From an uncultured Bacilli bacterium (lineage in GTDB: Bacteria; Bacillota_I; Bacilli_A; RFN20; CAG-449), in the NCBI GenBank assembly GCA_944332225.1, contig CALVJO010000008.1:1-49461 (forward strand): a stretch of DNA of 49,461 nt. Direction: 5' to 3'. Position numbers and translations under genes: made by a program. How positions within the stretch are numbered: position 1 is the stretch's first letter; each line of letters opens with the position of its first letter. Positions 15,363 through 24,730 of the stretch are shown piece by piece. The notes beneath the pieces are model-generated. The model did no database searches and was not told where the DNA came from. It saw only the letters and a program-made list of their open reading frames with translations.

Positions 15363-16325
15363 ATGAACTACCTGTATTATGGAAATCAAGAAGTAATTGT
15401 TAGAAATGAGATTAGAAGATTAATTAAAATCCTCTATGAAAAAGATGAAAGAAAAGAATTAGTCTATCGTTTTTCTCTTAAGCAAAATACCTTAGATGAA
15501 TTGGTCTCTTTAGCAACTTCTTATTCTTTTTTTGATAAGACAAAATTAATTATCGTCGAAGATTGCGAGAATCTATTCAATGCTAAAGAAAATGATGATA
15601 TCAAAAAAATTAGCCGTTTGGTTTGTAATGTATCTTTACCATCGAATCTGCTATTCGTCATCTTTAATGAAAAAATAAATAAGTATAATATAATTTATAA
15701 AACCATAAAGGATGAAGGCGAAATCCATTATGTTGAATCATTAGATACTTATGGACAAAAAAATTATGTTAAGGGATATCTATTAAATCGAGACGCGAAA
15801 ATCGATAACGATGCCTTAGATGAATTAATAGTTAGATGCGATAATGATATGAATAAATTGTTATCAGAAGCCCAAAAATTATCGATATATCATAAGAAAA
15901 TTACCTTACAAGATGTAAAATCTCTAGTTAAGATGCCTTTAGAAACTAATGTTTTTAATTTGTTTAATTCCTTGCTCGATAATCATATCAGTCAAGGATT
16001 ACAGATATTTAGAGATTTAATTATTTCTAAAGAAGATCCAGTCAGGTTAGTTTCAATTCTTTCAACTCAAATTAGATTTTTGATGATGATTTCTTATTTA
16101 AATAAACAAAATTACACCTTAAATCAGATAGTTGAAAGATTAAATGTAACCCCATATAGAGTTAAGATAAATTTAAAATACTGTGAGATATATTCTTATG
16201 ATTACTTTTTAAGATTACAAGAGGCATTGTTTGACCTAGATTTTAAAATCAAATCTGGTTCTATAGATCCTATTTACGGTTTTGAAATGTTTATTTGTAA
16301 TTTTAGCTTAATTAAGAAAGCATAA
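15363..16325 (+). CDS. holA: DNA polymerase III delta subunit
   Basis: 320 residues, typical for Firmicute HolA. The N-terminal MNYLYYGNQEVIVRNEIRRL is the family's usual opening, and the AAA+-like middle (FDKTKLIIVEDCENLF, NLLFVIFNEKINK) and C-terminal helical domain (LVSILSTQIRFLMMISYL) follow. It is the wrench of the clamp loader that opens the beta clamp. comEC-holA and convergent rpsT is a conserved Bacilli order. It has no Shine-Dalgarno; see the -10 box at 15351-15356. It ends within the rpsT terminator A-run. Confidence 0.93.
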   Translation: MNYLYYGNQEVIVRNEIRRLIKILYEKDERKELVYRFSLKQNTLDELVSLATSYSFFDKTKLIIVEDCENLFNAKENDDIKKISRLVCNVSLPSNLLFVIFNEKINKYNIIYKTIKDEGEIHYVESLDTYGQKNYVKGYLLNRDAKIDNDALDELIVRCDNDMNKLLSEAQKLSIYHKKITLQDVKSLVKMPLETNVFNLFNSLLDNHISQGLQIFRDLIISKEDPVRLVSILSTQIRFLMMISYLNKQNYTLNQIVERLNVTPYRVKINLKYCEIYSYDYFLRLQEALFDLDFKIKSGSIDPIYGFEMFICNFSLIKKA

Positions 16326-16345
16326 AAAAACCGATTTATAATCGG
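16324..16345 (-). terminator. Intrinsic terminator of rpsT
   Basis: CCGATT (complement of 16340-16345) pairs with AATCGG (complement of 16331-16336) over a 3-nt loop, followed by seven U (complement of 16324-16330). It overlaps the holA stop codon. Confidence 0.88.
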
Positions 16346-16363
16346 CTTAGTCACAAATTATTA

Positions 16364-16624
16364 TTAAAGCGAGTTAACGCTATAGGCTAATCTAGCTTTT
16401 TGTCTAGCTGCTGCGTTTTTGTGAATGATATGTCTTGATACAGCTTTATCGATCTTAGAATAGGCGACAACTAATAATTGAGTGGCTTTTTCTTTATCGT
16501 TAGCTTTGCATGCAGCATCAACAGCTTTGATAGCAGTTCTCATTGATGATTTGAATGAAGCGTTGGCTTGTCTTGCTTTTTCATTAGTTTTAATTCTTTT
16601 GATTTGTGATTTAATATTGGCCAT
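16364..16624 (-). CDS. rpsT: 30S ribosomal protein S20
   Basis: 86 residues, very basic and helical: [21 protein letters not shown] and [19 protein letters not shown] are the family's N- and C-terminal signatures. S20 binds the 5' domain and helix 44 of 16S rRNA during 30S assembly. It is a single-gene unit with a clear promoter, a GAGGTGAG ribosome site and a terminator. Confidence 0.97.
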   Translation of the reverse strand: MANIKSQIKRIKTNEKARQANASFKSSMRTAIKAVDAACKANDKEKATQLLVVAYSKIDKAVSRHIIHKNAAARQKARLAYSVNSL

Positions 16625-16653
16625 TAGGTCTCACCTCTTTCGTTACCTTTAGA

Positions 16654-16682
16654 ATATTAGCACACAAAAAAATCTATATCAA
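16654..16682 (-). promoter_or_regulatory. rpsT promoter
   Basis: TTGATA (complement of 16677-16682), 17 bp, TAATAT (complement of 16654-16659), giving a 5' UTR of about 23 nt. Confidence 0.65.
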
Positions 16683-16726
16683 TAAATAAATTAAGGAATT
16701 ATCGAGCCTTACTCATAATAAGGAGC

Positions 16727-16753
16727 ATAGAAAATCTAATATTTATTTTCTAT
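16727..16753. repeat. 9-bp inverted repeat between rpsT and pstS promoters
   Basis: ATAGAAAAT (16727-16735) and ATTTTCTAT (16745-16753) form a perfect stem with a 9-nt loop. It lies between divergent promoters, upstream of the Pho-box-like repeats. Role unknown. Confidence 0.4.
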
Positions 16754-16799
16754 AAATGTAAGCGTTACCAAAATAAATAGCATAAAATGAATCTCGATT

Positions 16800-16848
16800 T
16801 TTACAAGTTCTTTACATTTATTTACAACTTTAAGGTTTTTGTTATATC
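16800..16848 (+). promoter_or_regulatory. Pho-box-like triple repeat and pstS promoter
   Basis: TTTACA occurs at 16800-16805, 16811-16816 and 16821-16826, a 10-11-bp period that matches the direct repeats bound by PhoP/PhoB (B. subtilis consensus TTAACA with 11-bp spacing). The third copy can serve as -35, 16 bp before TATATC (16843-16848). The operon downstream encodes the matching response regulator and kinase, so autoregulation under phosphate starvation is the likely meaning (inference). Confidence 0.7.
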
Positions 16849-16890
16849 GATTTTAGATAATGATGTTTTCGTCAATAAAAGGAGATTATT

Positions 16891-17841
16891 ATGACAAGAA
16901 CCAATTTATTAAAAGTATGTGCTTGCTTAGGATTAGCCACGACTTTAGTCGCCTGCGGAGGCACAACTTCCTCTAACCAAAGCTCATTTGATTCTTCAAG
17001 AAATATCACATTATACACAAGAGATACAACTTCAGGAACCAGAGACGGATTCTTCACTGGAATCGGCTTAGGAGACGCTAAAGAAGATAATGCACCTTTA
17101 AAAGACGGGGTAGTCACAGTTGATTCAAACGGAACAATGATGAACCGCGTCGCAGCTGATGTTTACGGCTTAGGATACATCTCATTATCTACTTTATCAG
17201 AAAATGACTCAATTAAAGGATTAGATTACGATGGAGTTGAACCAACAGAAGCAAATGTTCTCTCCGGTGATTATGAATTAACCAGAAACTTTAATTATAT
17301 TAAATGCGCGTCATATTCTGATTCAACTAAAGAAGAATTAGTTAATGCCTTCATCGCCTATATGTCAACTCAAGAAGGAAAGGCAGTCATCCAATCTGAA
17401 GGTGGAATTGTTGAAATTAAAACTACCGATCCAACATGGGCATCTATCGCTTCTCAATATCCTGCAGTCAGCAAAGATAATTCATCAGTAACCTTAAATT
17501 TTGGAGGTTCTACTTCTGTATCTAATACCGCGAAAGCCTTAGCTGAATCATTCGAACAATTAGCAGGAGGAGTAAAATTCAGCCATAATTATTTAGGATC
17601 TGGAGATGCTTATACTAAGACTCAAGGTTCTAATGCCGGCGAATTTGATTTAGCTTTTGCTTCAAGAGAATTCAATTTAACTTCTTCAGAGCCAGCTGCT
17701 GAAGGAACTTATGGAACTTTAGCAATTGACGCAATCGTTGCAGTTTGCAATATCGCTAATCCATATGAAGCTACTGATGCTGCTACTTTAGTATCTATGT
17801 ATACAGGCGAAGTCACAACTTGGGCTGAAGTAATTGATTAA
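16891..17841 (+). CDS. pstS: Phosphate-binding lipoprotein PstS, apparently circularly permuted
   Basis: 316 residues with a lipoprotein signal (LVAC, Cys22) and AAAGGAG before the ATG. Motif order is unusual. The canonical second half comes first: TSGTRDGFF (residues 47-55), VDSNGTMMNRVA, GLGYISLSTL, DGVEPTEANVLSGDYELTR, then a terminal-helix-like STQEGKAVIQSEGG (159-172). A linker (about 173-199) leads to the canonical first half: VTLNFGGSTSVSNTAKALAES (200-220), FDLAFASRE (252-260), IAIDAIVAVCNIANP and TGEVTTWAEV (306-315) at the C-terminus. All phosphate-binding motifs are present and the total length is normal. It captures phosphate for PstCAB. Identity is secure from motifs and operon; the permutation is my reading. 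Confidence 0.9.
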   Translation: MTRTNLLKVCACLGLATTLVACGGTTSSNQSSFDSSRNITLYTRDTTSGTRDGFFTGIGLGDAKEDNAPLKDGVVTVDSNGTMMNRVAADVYGLGYISLSTLSENDSIKGLDYDGVEPTEANVLSGDYELTRNFNYIKCASYSDSTKEELVNAFIAYMSTQEGKAVIQSEGGIVEIKTTDPTWASIASQYPAVSKDNSSVTLNFGGSTSVSNTAKALAESFEQLAGGVKFSHNYLGSGDAYTKTQGSNAGEFDLAFASREFNLTSSEPAAEGTYGTLAIDAIVAVCNIANPYEATDAATLVSMYTGEVTTWAEVID

Positions 17842-17860
17842 TTAGAAAATAATTTTAAGG

Positions 17861-18811
17861 ATGAATAACAAAGATATAACTGTTGCCAAATCAAATAGAG
17901 TAAGAAAAGGTTTTGATATATTTTGGTATCGATTATTTCAAATAATCACTATTTTATGCGCCTCAGTTATCATCTTTGTTATTATTTTTATTTTAATAAG
18001 GGGTTTAACTCCCTTTTTTCAATCTTATGATATCGATGGTCAATCTTATAGAGTAAATTTAGGTGAATTTTTAATTGGAACCACCTGGTTTACGTCTCCT
18101 AATCATTATGGGGTTGGCTATATTATAATCAATACCATCTACTGCGTTATTCTCTCATTATTAATCGCGGTTCCAATGGCGATTTTTTCTAGTTTATTTA
18201 TTACTAGAATCGCCCCTAAACCGATATCTAAATTTTTATCGATAGTAGTTGAGCTTCTAGCCTCAATCCCTTCGATAATATATGGATTATTTGGCATGGG
18301 TTACATAACCGCATTTTCTAAATGGGTCGCTGAATTATTTAACGTTCAAACCGCGGGAGGACTATCAACTTTATCGGTTGTTTTAGTTTTAGCCTTTATG
18401 ATTTATCCAACAATCACAATGCTTTCGGTCACCTCAATAAACGCGGTTGATAAAAATATAATCAATGGTTCTTTAGCTCTTGGAGCTAGCAAGACTCAAA
18501 CCAACTTCAAAGTTGTTTTAACCTCGGCAAAAAATGGAATATTCGCAGGAATAATTTTAGGAGTAGGACGCGCGATGGGAGAAGCAACCGCGATCAGTAT
18601 GGTTTCAGGAAACGCAAATTCTGGCCCTACCTTTAGTTTATTTGATATCACAAACACTTTAACAACTGCGATATTAAGAGGATTTAACGATACGGTTGGT
18701 TTAGATTATGATATTCGTTTCTCAGTTGGAGTTGTTTTAATTTTATTAATTGTTGGAGTTAATATTATTTTAAACGCAGTTAAGAAGAGAATAGGAGAAA
18801 AATCGAGATGA
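17861..18811 (+). CDS. pstC: Phosphate ABC transporter permease PstC
   Basis: 316 residues with six likely membrane helices. The inner-membrane permease EAA-type loop is visible as [19 protein letters not shown], and SMVSGNANSGPT is typical of PstC. It pairs with PstA to form the phosphate channel. The AAGG directly touching the ATG is poorly spaced, so translation may depend on coupling with pstS 19 nt upstream. It ends TGA, overlapping the pstA ATG by 4 nt. Confidence 0.95.
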   Translation: MNNKDITVAKSNRVRKGFDIFWYRLFQIITILCASVIIFVIIFILIRGLTPFFQSYDIDGQSYRVNLGEFLIGTTWFTSPNHYGVGYIIINTIYCVILSLLIAVPMAIFSSLFITRIAPKPISKFLSIVVELLASIPSIIYGLFGMGYITAFSKWVAELFNVQTAGGLSTLSVVLVLAFMIYPTITMLSVTSINAVDKNIINGSLALGASKTQTNFKVVLTSAKNGIFAGIILGVGRAMGEATAISMVSGNANSGPTFSLFDITNTLTTAILRGFNDTVGLDYDIRFSVGVVLILLIVGVNIILNAVKKRIGEKSR

Positions 18812-20013
18812 GCAAGAGAAAGTTTTTTGATGGCTTATTAAATGGGATCACCTATTTATTTTCATCGCTTGGTATAGTTATTCTTGCCTTGATTTTTGTC
18901 TTTATTTTCTCTACTGGAGGATCAACTTTATCTTTTGATTTACTAAGTGAAGATTACTATTCAACCAATTATGTAGTTAGATATTCTTCACCTTATGAAG
19001 GAGGAAATTATGTCTATTCACCTTCTGACAATGAATATTTTTCTTCTAAATGGGGAATCGCTTTAGAAGATACAACTTCAATTGAAGGAACCGACGCGAT
19101 ATCTATTTCATATATCGATAGAGAATCGCCTTTAATCGACGGTTTAGTTAACGTATCTAATTCTAATTACCATCATTTAGAAATAGGAACATATATCTCT
19201 ACATTATTAGTTAATACCGAAGACGGTAGAGTTTTATCTTCCTCAGTTAGAAATGGCGCGGAAAAAATGTGCGAAACATTAAATCAAGCTCAAACCATAA
19301 CGAACATGAATCTTTCTAGAGGCGGAGGAGGAATTAAAGGATCATTAATTTCTACTTTATATTTAATCTTATTCACTTTGATTCTTTTATTACCTTTAGG
19401 TATCGCCGCGGCTATATATCTATCGATATGTGCAAAAGATAATAAAATAACTAGGGCCTTAAAGACCTTGATTGATATGTCTAGCGGAGTTCCTTCTATC
19501 ATATTTGGTTTAGTTGGATTATTAATATTTGTTCCGATGCTAAATGGAATCATCGGCTCAGATGGTCATTCTTTAATCGCTGGAGCCTTGACTATGACTA
19601 TCATGCTTTTACCAACAGTCATCTCGACGACTAAAGAAACTATCGATGTGATTCCTAAGAAGATAATTAATGGTTCCTTAGCTTTAGGAGCAAGTCAAAC
19701 TCAAACCACCTTTAAAATAATTTTACCTAATGCGATTCCAGGAATATTAACTTCAACTTTATTAGCTATAGGAAGAATAATCGGGGAATCCGCTGCTTTA
19801 ATCTTTGTCATGGGAACTCAAATTCAAGATAATATTATTTTAAATCAAGGATCGACTACATTAGCTACGCATATATATAACTTGATGGGTTTAGAAAATC
19901 CAAACACATCATTAGCCGCGGCTATTGCAATCATAATATTAATTGCTGTTTTGGTTTTAAATATATTAGTTAAATTAGTTGGTTTATACTTTAAAAAGAA
20001 AGGATTGAAGTAA
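18808..20013 (+). CDS. pstA: Phosphate ABC transporter permease PstA with a large extracellular insertion
   Basis: 401 residues, about 100 longer than usual. TM1 (about residues 10-33) is followed by a roughly 140-residue polar stretch rich in Ser/Tyr/Asn (34-175), then the usual five remaining helices. The coupling loop [19 protein letters not shown] matches that of PstC. The insertion lies between TM1 and TM2, expected outside the membrane, where it could contact PstS. Joined to pstC by an ATGA overlap. Family identity is clear; the role of the insert is unknown. Confidence 0.93.
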   Translation: MSKRKFFDGLLNGITYLFSSLGIVILALIFVFIFSTGGSTLSFDLLSEDYYSTNYVVRYSSPYEGGNYVYSPSDNEYFSSKWGIALEDTTSIEGTDAISISYIDRESPLIDGLVNVSNSNYHHLEIGTYISTLLVNTEDGRVLSSSVRNGAEKMCETLNQAQTITNMNLSRGGGGIKGSLISTLYLILFTLILLLPLGIAAAIYLSICAKDNKITRALKTLIDMSSGVPSIIFGLVGLLIFVPMLNGIIGSDGHSLIAGALTMTIMLLPTVISTTKETIDVIPKKIINGSLALGASQTQTTFKIILPNAIPGILTSTLLAIGRIIGESAALIFVMGTQIQDNIILNQGSTTLATHIYNLMGLENPNTSLAAAIAIIILIAVLVLNILVKLVGLYFKKKGLK

Positions 20014-20015
20014 TT

Positions 20016-20765
20016 ATGGATTCGATATTCTCTGTTAAAAATGTCAATCTCTACTATGGAGATAAGCACGTCTTAAAAGATGTCAATCTGGAAATTTATA
20101 AAAAGCAGGTAACCGCGTTTATCGGACCGTCAGGCTGCGGAAAATCTACCTTATTAAGATGCCTAGATAGAATGAATGACTTAATCGATGATTGTAAGGT
20201 CGAAGGAGAAATTCTTTATAAAGGTAAAGATGTAAAGAATTATGATGCGATGGATTTACGTTCCTCTGTTGGAATGGTATTTCAAACTCCAAATCCTTTT
20301 CCGATGTCAATATTTGATAATGTGGCTTACGGACCTAGATGCCACGGGATAAAAAATAAAAAAGTCTTAAAAGAAATTGTTGAAGAAGCTTTGAAGAAAG
20401 CTGCCTTATATGATGAAGTAAAAGATAATTTAAAAGAATCAGGATTAGCCTTATCAGGAGGGCAACAACAAAGATTATGCATAGCTAGATGCATCGCGAT
20501 GAAACCTGAAGTAATCTTGATGGATGAACCAACTTCAGCTTTGGATCCGATAGCTACCTTAAAAATTGAAGAATTAATTAATGACCTTAAAAAAGAATAT
20601 ACCATAGTTATCGTGACTCATAATATGCAGCAAGCGACTAGAGTTTCAGACTATACAGCTTTTTTCATGCTAGGAGAAATTGTTGAATATAATAAAACCG
20701 GGGAACTATTTAAAAGTCCTAAGAATAAAAAGACAGAAGATTATATTACGGGGAGATTTGGATGA
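20016..20765 (+). CDS. pstB: Phosphate ABC transporter ATPase PstB
   Basis: 249 residues. Walker [10 protein letters not shown] (about residues 35-43), Q-loop [14 protein letters not shown] signature LSGGQQQR, Walker [14 protein letters not shown] and H-loop VTHNMQQA are all present, and the phosphate-family [11 protein letters not shown] sequence is diagnostic. It powers the PstCA channel. It starts 2 nt after pstA and overlaps phoU by 4 nt. Confidence 0.97.
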   Translation: MDSIFSVKNVNLYYGDKHVLKDVNLEIYKKQVTAFIGPSGCGKSTLLRCLDRMNDLIDDCKVEGEILYKGKDVKNYDAMDLRSSVGMVFQTPNPFPMSIFDNVAYGPRCHGIKNKKVLKEIVEEALKKAALYDEVKDNLKESGLALSGGQQQRLCIARCIAMKPEVILMDEPTSALDPIATLKIEELINDLKKEYTIVIVTHNMQQATRVSDYTAFFMLGEIVEYNKTGELFKSPKNKKTEDYITGRFG

Positions 20766-21409
20766 TGAACAGCTTAGAAAAGGAATTAGAGTATTTAACT
20801 GAAACTTTAATTAGGATGGGAAACAATGTGATTGCTAATCTAAAAATCGCGTTTGATTGCTATCTTAATTACGATGAAAAGAAAGTCTATGAGATTAATG
20901 ATGATTTAATCGATCAGCAAGAAAGATTACTAGAAGAAGAATGCTTAGATATCTTAATTAAAGAGAGAGCCTATGCTTCTGATTTAAGAATGGTCACCGG
21001 AATCTTAAAATTGATTTCTGATTTAGAAAGATTAGGTGATCACGCGGAAGATATTTTAGAGTTTGCTTTAAGATTAAAAGACGCGGAGAAGCATCATTTA
21101 GATAAGATAGATTATATGGCAAACGTATCTTTAGAGATGGTTAATAACGCGATTACTTCCTTTGTTAAGCGAGACAAAAATTTAGCTAATAAAGTTATAG
21201 ATACTGATGCCTTAGTTGATAAGAAATACTATGAGCTCATCGACTTAATAATTGAATTATTAAAGGAAGAAAAAATATCATCTCCTTTTGCTACATATAC
21301 CATTCTTATTGTAAAATATATCGAGAGAGTTGCTGATCACGCGGTTAACATTGCCGAATGGGTGGTCTATATTCTTTCAGGATTCCATAAGGATAGAAAG
21401 ATATTTTAA
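20762..21409 (+). CDS. phoU: PhoU phosphate signalling regulator
   Basis: 215 residues, two tandem three-helix bundles, each with the metal-binding E/DxxxD pattern seen in [16 protein letters not shown] and [18 protein letters not shown]. PhoU connects the Pst transporter with the PhoR kinase, switching it off when phosphate is ample. Two adjacent ATG codons (20762 and 20765) are both possible starts. Its ATG overlaps the pstB TGA. Confidence 0.95.
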   Translation: MMNSLEKELEYLTETLIRMGNNVIANLKIAFDCYLNYDEKKVYEINDDLIDQQERLLEEECLDILIKERAYASDLRMVTGILKLISDLERLGDHAEDILEFALRLKDAEKHHLDKIDYMANVSLEMVNNAITSFVKRDKNLANKVIDTDALVDKKYYELIDLIIELLKEEKISSPFATYTILIVKYIERVADHAVNIAEWVVYILSGFHKDRKIF

Positions 21410-21410
21410 G

Positions 21411-22079
21411 ATGGATTATCTAATTTATTCAGTTGAAGACGACAAAAATATAGCAAGAATTCTTGAAGTAGCCTTGAAAAGAGAAGGCTATGAATTTTGC
21501 CATTTTTTAGATGGTAATTCTTTTCTATCAGCCTTTTATAAAAGAACTCCAAATATGGTGCTTCTAGATATGATGCTTCCAGATATTCAAGGCAGCGAGA
21601 TTTTAAAAACTATCAGAAAAGAAGAAAGATTTGATGATGTTGAAATCATTATTCTTTCGGCTAATAGAATGGTGATGGATAAAGTTGATGGCTTAGATCT
21701 CGGCGCGGATGATTATATTGAAAAACCTTTTGATATTCTTGAATTGATATCTAGAATCAATGCAAAAGTCCGTCGTCATATAAAAAATAACACAGTCACC
21801 TATAAAAATATTGAAATAGATTTTGACCGTCATTCAGTTAGAAAAGATGGGGTATTGATAGAGTTAACCGGTAAAGAATATTTAATTTTGTCTATGCTCT
21901 TTAAACGAGGAGAGAAGGTTTTAACTAGAGAAGAAATCTATCAAGCCCTGTGGGGTCAATCCGCGGTGGAATCGAGAACTGTTGACATGCATATAAAATC
22001 ATTAAGGAGGAAGTTATCCGATTCTAAAGGACAATTTATTAAAACTGTCTATGGAGTTGGATATCGCTTAGAAATATGA
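21411..22079 (+). CDS. phoP: Phosphate response regulator (OmpR/PhoB-type)
   Basis: 222 residues from MDYLIYSVEDDKNIARI; the ATG at 21411 is chosen because residues upstream in the open frame belong to phoU and the receiver fold starts here. Receiver domain residues: acidic pair at 9-11, phospho-acceptor Asp53 (MVLLDMMLP), and Lys in ADDYIEKPF. The winged-helix domain (about 125-222) includes LTGKEYLILSML and RTVDMHIKSLRRKL. It likely binds the TTTACA repeats at 16800-16826. It overlaps the kinase gene by ATGA. PhoB and PhoP are equivalent names; assignment rests on operon context. Confidence 0.93.
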   Translation: MDYLIYSVEDDKNIARILEVALKREGYEFCHFLDGNSFLSAFYKRTPNMVLLDMMLPDIQGSEILKTIRKEERFDDVEIIILSANRMVMDKVDGLDLGADDYIEKPFDILELISRINAKVRRHIKNNTVTYKNIEIDFDRHSVRKDGVLIELTGKEYLILSMLFKRGEKVLTREEIYQALWGQSAVESRTVDMHIKSLRRKLSDSKGQFIKTVYGVGYRLEI

Positions 22080-23728
22080 GAAAAAGATTGATAATTACTG
22101 AAAGCGTAGTTATCTTTTTTTCCCTCATTTTAATGTTGGTCTTTTTAGGATTTTTTGTTTCTCGCGAGTCTAATATTAATAATGAAAAGAATCTAAATAA
22201 TTATGTTTCAATAGCTTCTAATATCTTTGATGGAAGTAATTTTGAAGAGACAAAGAATGCTTTTTCATTAGAAGATAATATTAGAATTACTATTATCGAT
22301 AATCAGGGTAATGTCATTGAAGATAATTTTTCTTCGGAAAATGATAATCATCTCTCTCGTCCGGAAATTCAAGATTTAGGAACAGTTTACTATCGTTACT
22401 CAGATTCTTTAAAGATGGATATGGCCTATTTAGCCGCGATTGATAACGATTATTATATTAGAATTGCTATCCCTCGTTATGATTTAGATAATCTGATTAA
22501 CACTCTTCTTATTTATGGGTCGATAGGATTAGTTATAATCACCATCATCGATATCTTCTGCGCGTATTTTTTAACTAAGAATCTATATAAGCCTCTCGTC
22601 TCTGAACTTAATAAAACCTCGCTTTTAATCGGTGATAATAAGGAGCTTAAAGGTGACGATATTGAATTGATTCACGATGAAATAGTCTCATTAAATTCAT
22701 CTTTAAGAGAGAAGATCGCTCTTTTAAAATTAGAAAAAGATAAAATAGATTTTATCTTAAATCACATTAACCAAGGCTTAATAATAGTAGATGAAAACGG
22801 GAAAATAATAATGTTCAATAATGTGGCTGGAAAGATATTAAATATCGATCAAGACCATGCCTTAAATCAATCTTATCTATATTTAACGAGAGACGAATCT
22901 TTTATTAATAATCTTGAAATTTGCTTAAAAGAAGGAATCCAGCAGTCATTTGATTATGCTTCAGAAGGAAAGACTTATCTAATTGATATAGAAAGAATCT
23001 CATCAAAATATAGCTTTGCTTCATCAGCTAATCTTATAAGCGTCATGTTAATCGATATCACCTCAAAAAAAGAAATCGATACCATCAAAGGAGAGTTTTT
23101 CCAAAATGCTTCCCATGAATTAAAGACTCCTTTAACTTCGATAATCGGTTCTTTACAATTAATCAAACATAATATAGTAACTAAGAAAAAGGAAGTTTTA
23201 GAGCTCATCACTTCGTCTTTAGAAGAGGCTAATAAGATGAATCAGTTAATAGTTGAGATGCTAGATTTATCTAGGATTGAATTAAAAGAAGAAAAGAAAA
23301 TTGAACACTTGAACGTAAAAGACTTCGTTAATGATGTTATCACTTCATTAGTTTTAGATATTAATGAAAAGCATCTTAAAGTAATTCTTGCTTTAGACGA
23401 TTGTTTCATCAACATCAATCGAGGAGATCTTGATAAACTGATATCTAATTTAATCACTAATGCGGTTAAATATAATGTTAAAAACGGAACCTTAAGTCTA
23501 ACTTTGAATCAAACCTTCTTTAAAGTTGAAGACACAGGAATCGGAATCGAAGAAAAAGAATTAAATAATATCTTCAAACGATTCTATCGGGTGGAAGGAA
23601 ATAATATTCAAGGCTCAGGATTAGGCTTATCGATAGTTAAGCATATCGTCCAAAATTATAATTTTAAAATAGAAGTAGAATCAACCTTAGGAAGAGGTTC
23701 CACTTTCACAGTTTTCTTTAAAGACTAG
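22076..23728 (+). CDS. phoR: Phosphate sensor histidine kinase PhoR
   Basis: 550 residues. TM1 (about 7-29), an extracellular region (30-138), TM2 (about 141-166), a linker/HAMP-like region (167-215), a PAS domain (about 222-330), HisKA with phospho-acceptor His347 in FFQNASHELKTPLTS, and HATPase_c with NLITNAVKYN (N box), VEDTGIGIEEKEL (G1) and GSGLGLSIVKHI (G2). This is the domain order of Firmicute PhoR. It phosphorylates the regulator encoded upstream. Last gene of the phosphate operon; no clear terminator before the fmt promoter. Confidence 0.93.
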   Translation: MRKRLIITESVVIFFSLILMLVFLGFFVSRESNINNEKNLNNYVSIASNIFDGSNFEETKNAFSLEDNIRITIIDNQGNVIEDNFSSENDNHLSRPEIQDLGTVYYRYSDSLKMDMAYLAAIDNDYYIRIAIPRYDLDNLINTLLIYGSIGLVIITIIDIFCAYFLTKNLYKPLVSELNKTSLLIGDNKELKGDDIELIHDEIVSLNSSLREKIALLKLEKDKIDFILNHINQGLIIVDENGKIIMFNNVAGKILNIDQDHALNQSYLYLTRDESFINNLEICLKEGIQQSFDYASEGKTYLIDIERISSKYSFASSANLISVMLIDITSKKEIDTIKGEFFQNASHELKTPLTSIIGSLQLIKHNIVTKKKEVLELITSSLEEANKMNQLIVEMLDLSRIELKEEKKIEHLNVKDFVNDVITSLVLDINEKHLKVILALDDCFININRGDLDKLISNLITNAVKYNVKNGTLSLTLNQTFFKVEDTGIGIEEKELNNIFKRFYRVEGNNIQGSGLGLSIVKHIVQNYNFKIEVESTLGRGSTFTVFFKD

Positions 23729-23737
23729 TTTCCTCTT

Positions 23738-23767
23738 CTTTACATTGTAAAGAAATACCTTTATATT
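23738..23767 (+). promoter_or_regulatory. fmt promoter with a 15-bp dyad
   Basis: TTTACA (23739-23744), 17 bp, TATATT (23762-23767). The -35 is embedded in the palindrome CTTTACATTGTAAAG (23738-23752), which could be an operator and contains one TTTACA like the pst Pho box. Confidence 0.55.
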
Positions 23768-23784
23768 TTTTTTGGTGATAAAGT

Positions 23785-24717
23785 ATGAAAGAAACTAGAA
23801 TTTTATTCATGGGCACTCCTGAGATTGCTAAGGAGATCTTAAAGTGTCTTTTAGATAATAATTATAATGTGGTCGCGACGGTGACTCAGGAAGATAAAGA
23901 AGTTGGAAGGAAAAGGATTTTGACCTATCCTCCAGTTAAACAATTTGCCTTGCAACATAATATAAAAGTGTTTCAACCTCATAAGATAAGATTAGATTAT
24001 GAATTTGTAAAAGATTTAGATGTCGATTTGATCATCACCTGCGCGTATGGTCAAATCTTGCCTCAAGGACTATTAGATATTCCTAGAATAGCCTGCATCA
24101 ATATTCATACTTCATTGCTTCCAAAGTATCGAGGAGCCTCCCCGATTCAAGAAGCCTTGAAGCAAGGAGATAAGGAAACAGGAGTCACCATCATGGAAAT
24201 GATTGATAAGATGGACGCAGGAGATATCTATCTTCAAAAAAAGATAGCAATCGATCAAGATGATAACTATACCACCTTATTAGAGAAGATGACTTCTCTT
24301 GCTCAAGAAGCAATTTTGGAAGCATTACCAAAAATAATAGAAGATCCTAGTAAAAAAACTAAACAAGATGAAAGCAAAGTCTCATTCTGTAAAAAGATAT
24401 TAAAAGAAGATGAGCATTTATCCTTAGAATTATCTAAAGAAGAGTTTATAAATCATATTAGAATGCTTGCTATGAATATTGGAGGCTACCTTTATCTTAG
24501 AGACGAAGTATTTAAGATATATAAAGCAAAGATAGTCTCTTCTGAGATAATTGGTAAAGTTGGAGAAATTATAAAAGCAGATAAAAATGGCTTATATCTT
24601 CAACTAAAAGACGGAATTATAAGCTTAGAAATCGTTCAAAAGCAAGGAAAGAATATCTTATCCTTCCGCGATTATTTAAATGGAGATAAGCATATCTTAA
24701 ATGAGATTTTAAAATAG
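23785..24717 (+). CDS. fmt: Methionyl-tRNA formyltransferase
   Basis: 310 residues, standard length. The catalytic region INIHTSLLPKYRGASPIQ (His, and Asn in NIHTS) and DKMDAGDIYLQKKI are typical; the N-terminal RILFMGTPEIAKEILK is the family opening, and the C-terminal OB-like tRNA-binding domain follows. It formylates Met-tRNA-fMet for initiation. Ribosome site weak (GGTGA). First gene of a run through the U32 gene, with short spacing. Confidence 0.96.
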   Translation: MKETRILFMGTPEIAKEILKCLLDNNYNVVATVTQEDKEVGRKRILTYPPVKQFALQHNIKVFQPHKIRLDYEFVKDLDVDLIITCAYGQILPQGLLDIPRIACINIHTSLLPKYRGASPIQEALKQGDKETGVTIMEMIDKMDAGDIYLQKKIAIDQDDNYTTLLEKMTSLAQEAILEALPKIIEDPSKKTKQDESKVSFCKKILKEDEHLSLELSKEEFINHIRMLAMNIGGYLYLRDEVFKIYKAKIVSSEIIGKVGEIIKADKNGLYLQLKDGIISLEIVQKQGKNILSFRDYLNGDKHILNEILK

Positions 24718-24730
24718 AAAGAGAGAGATT

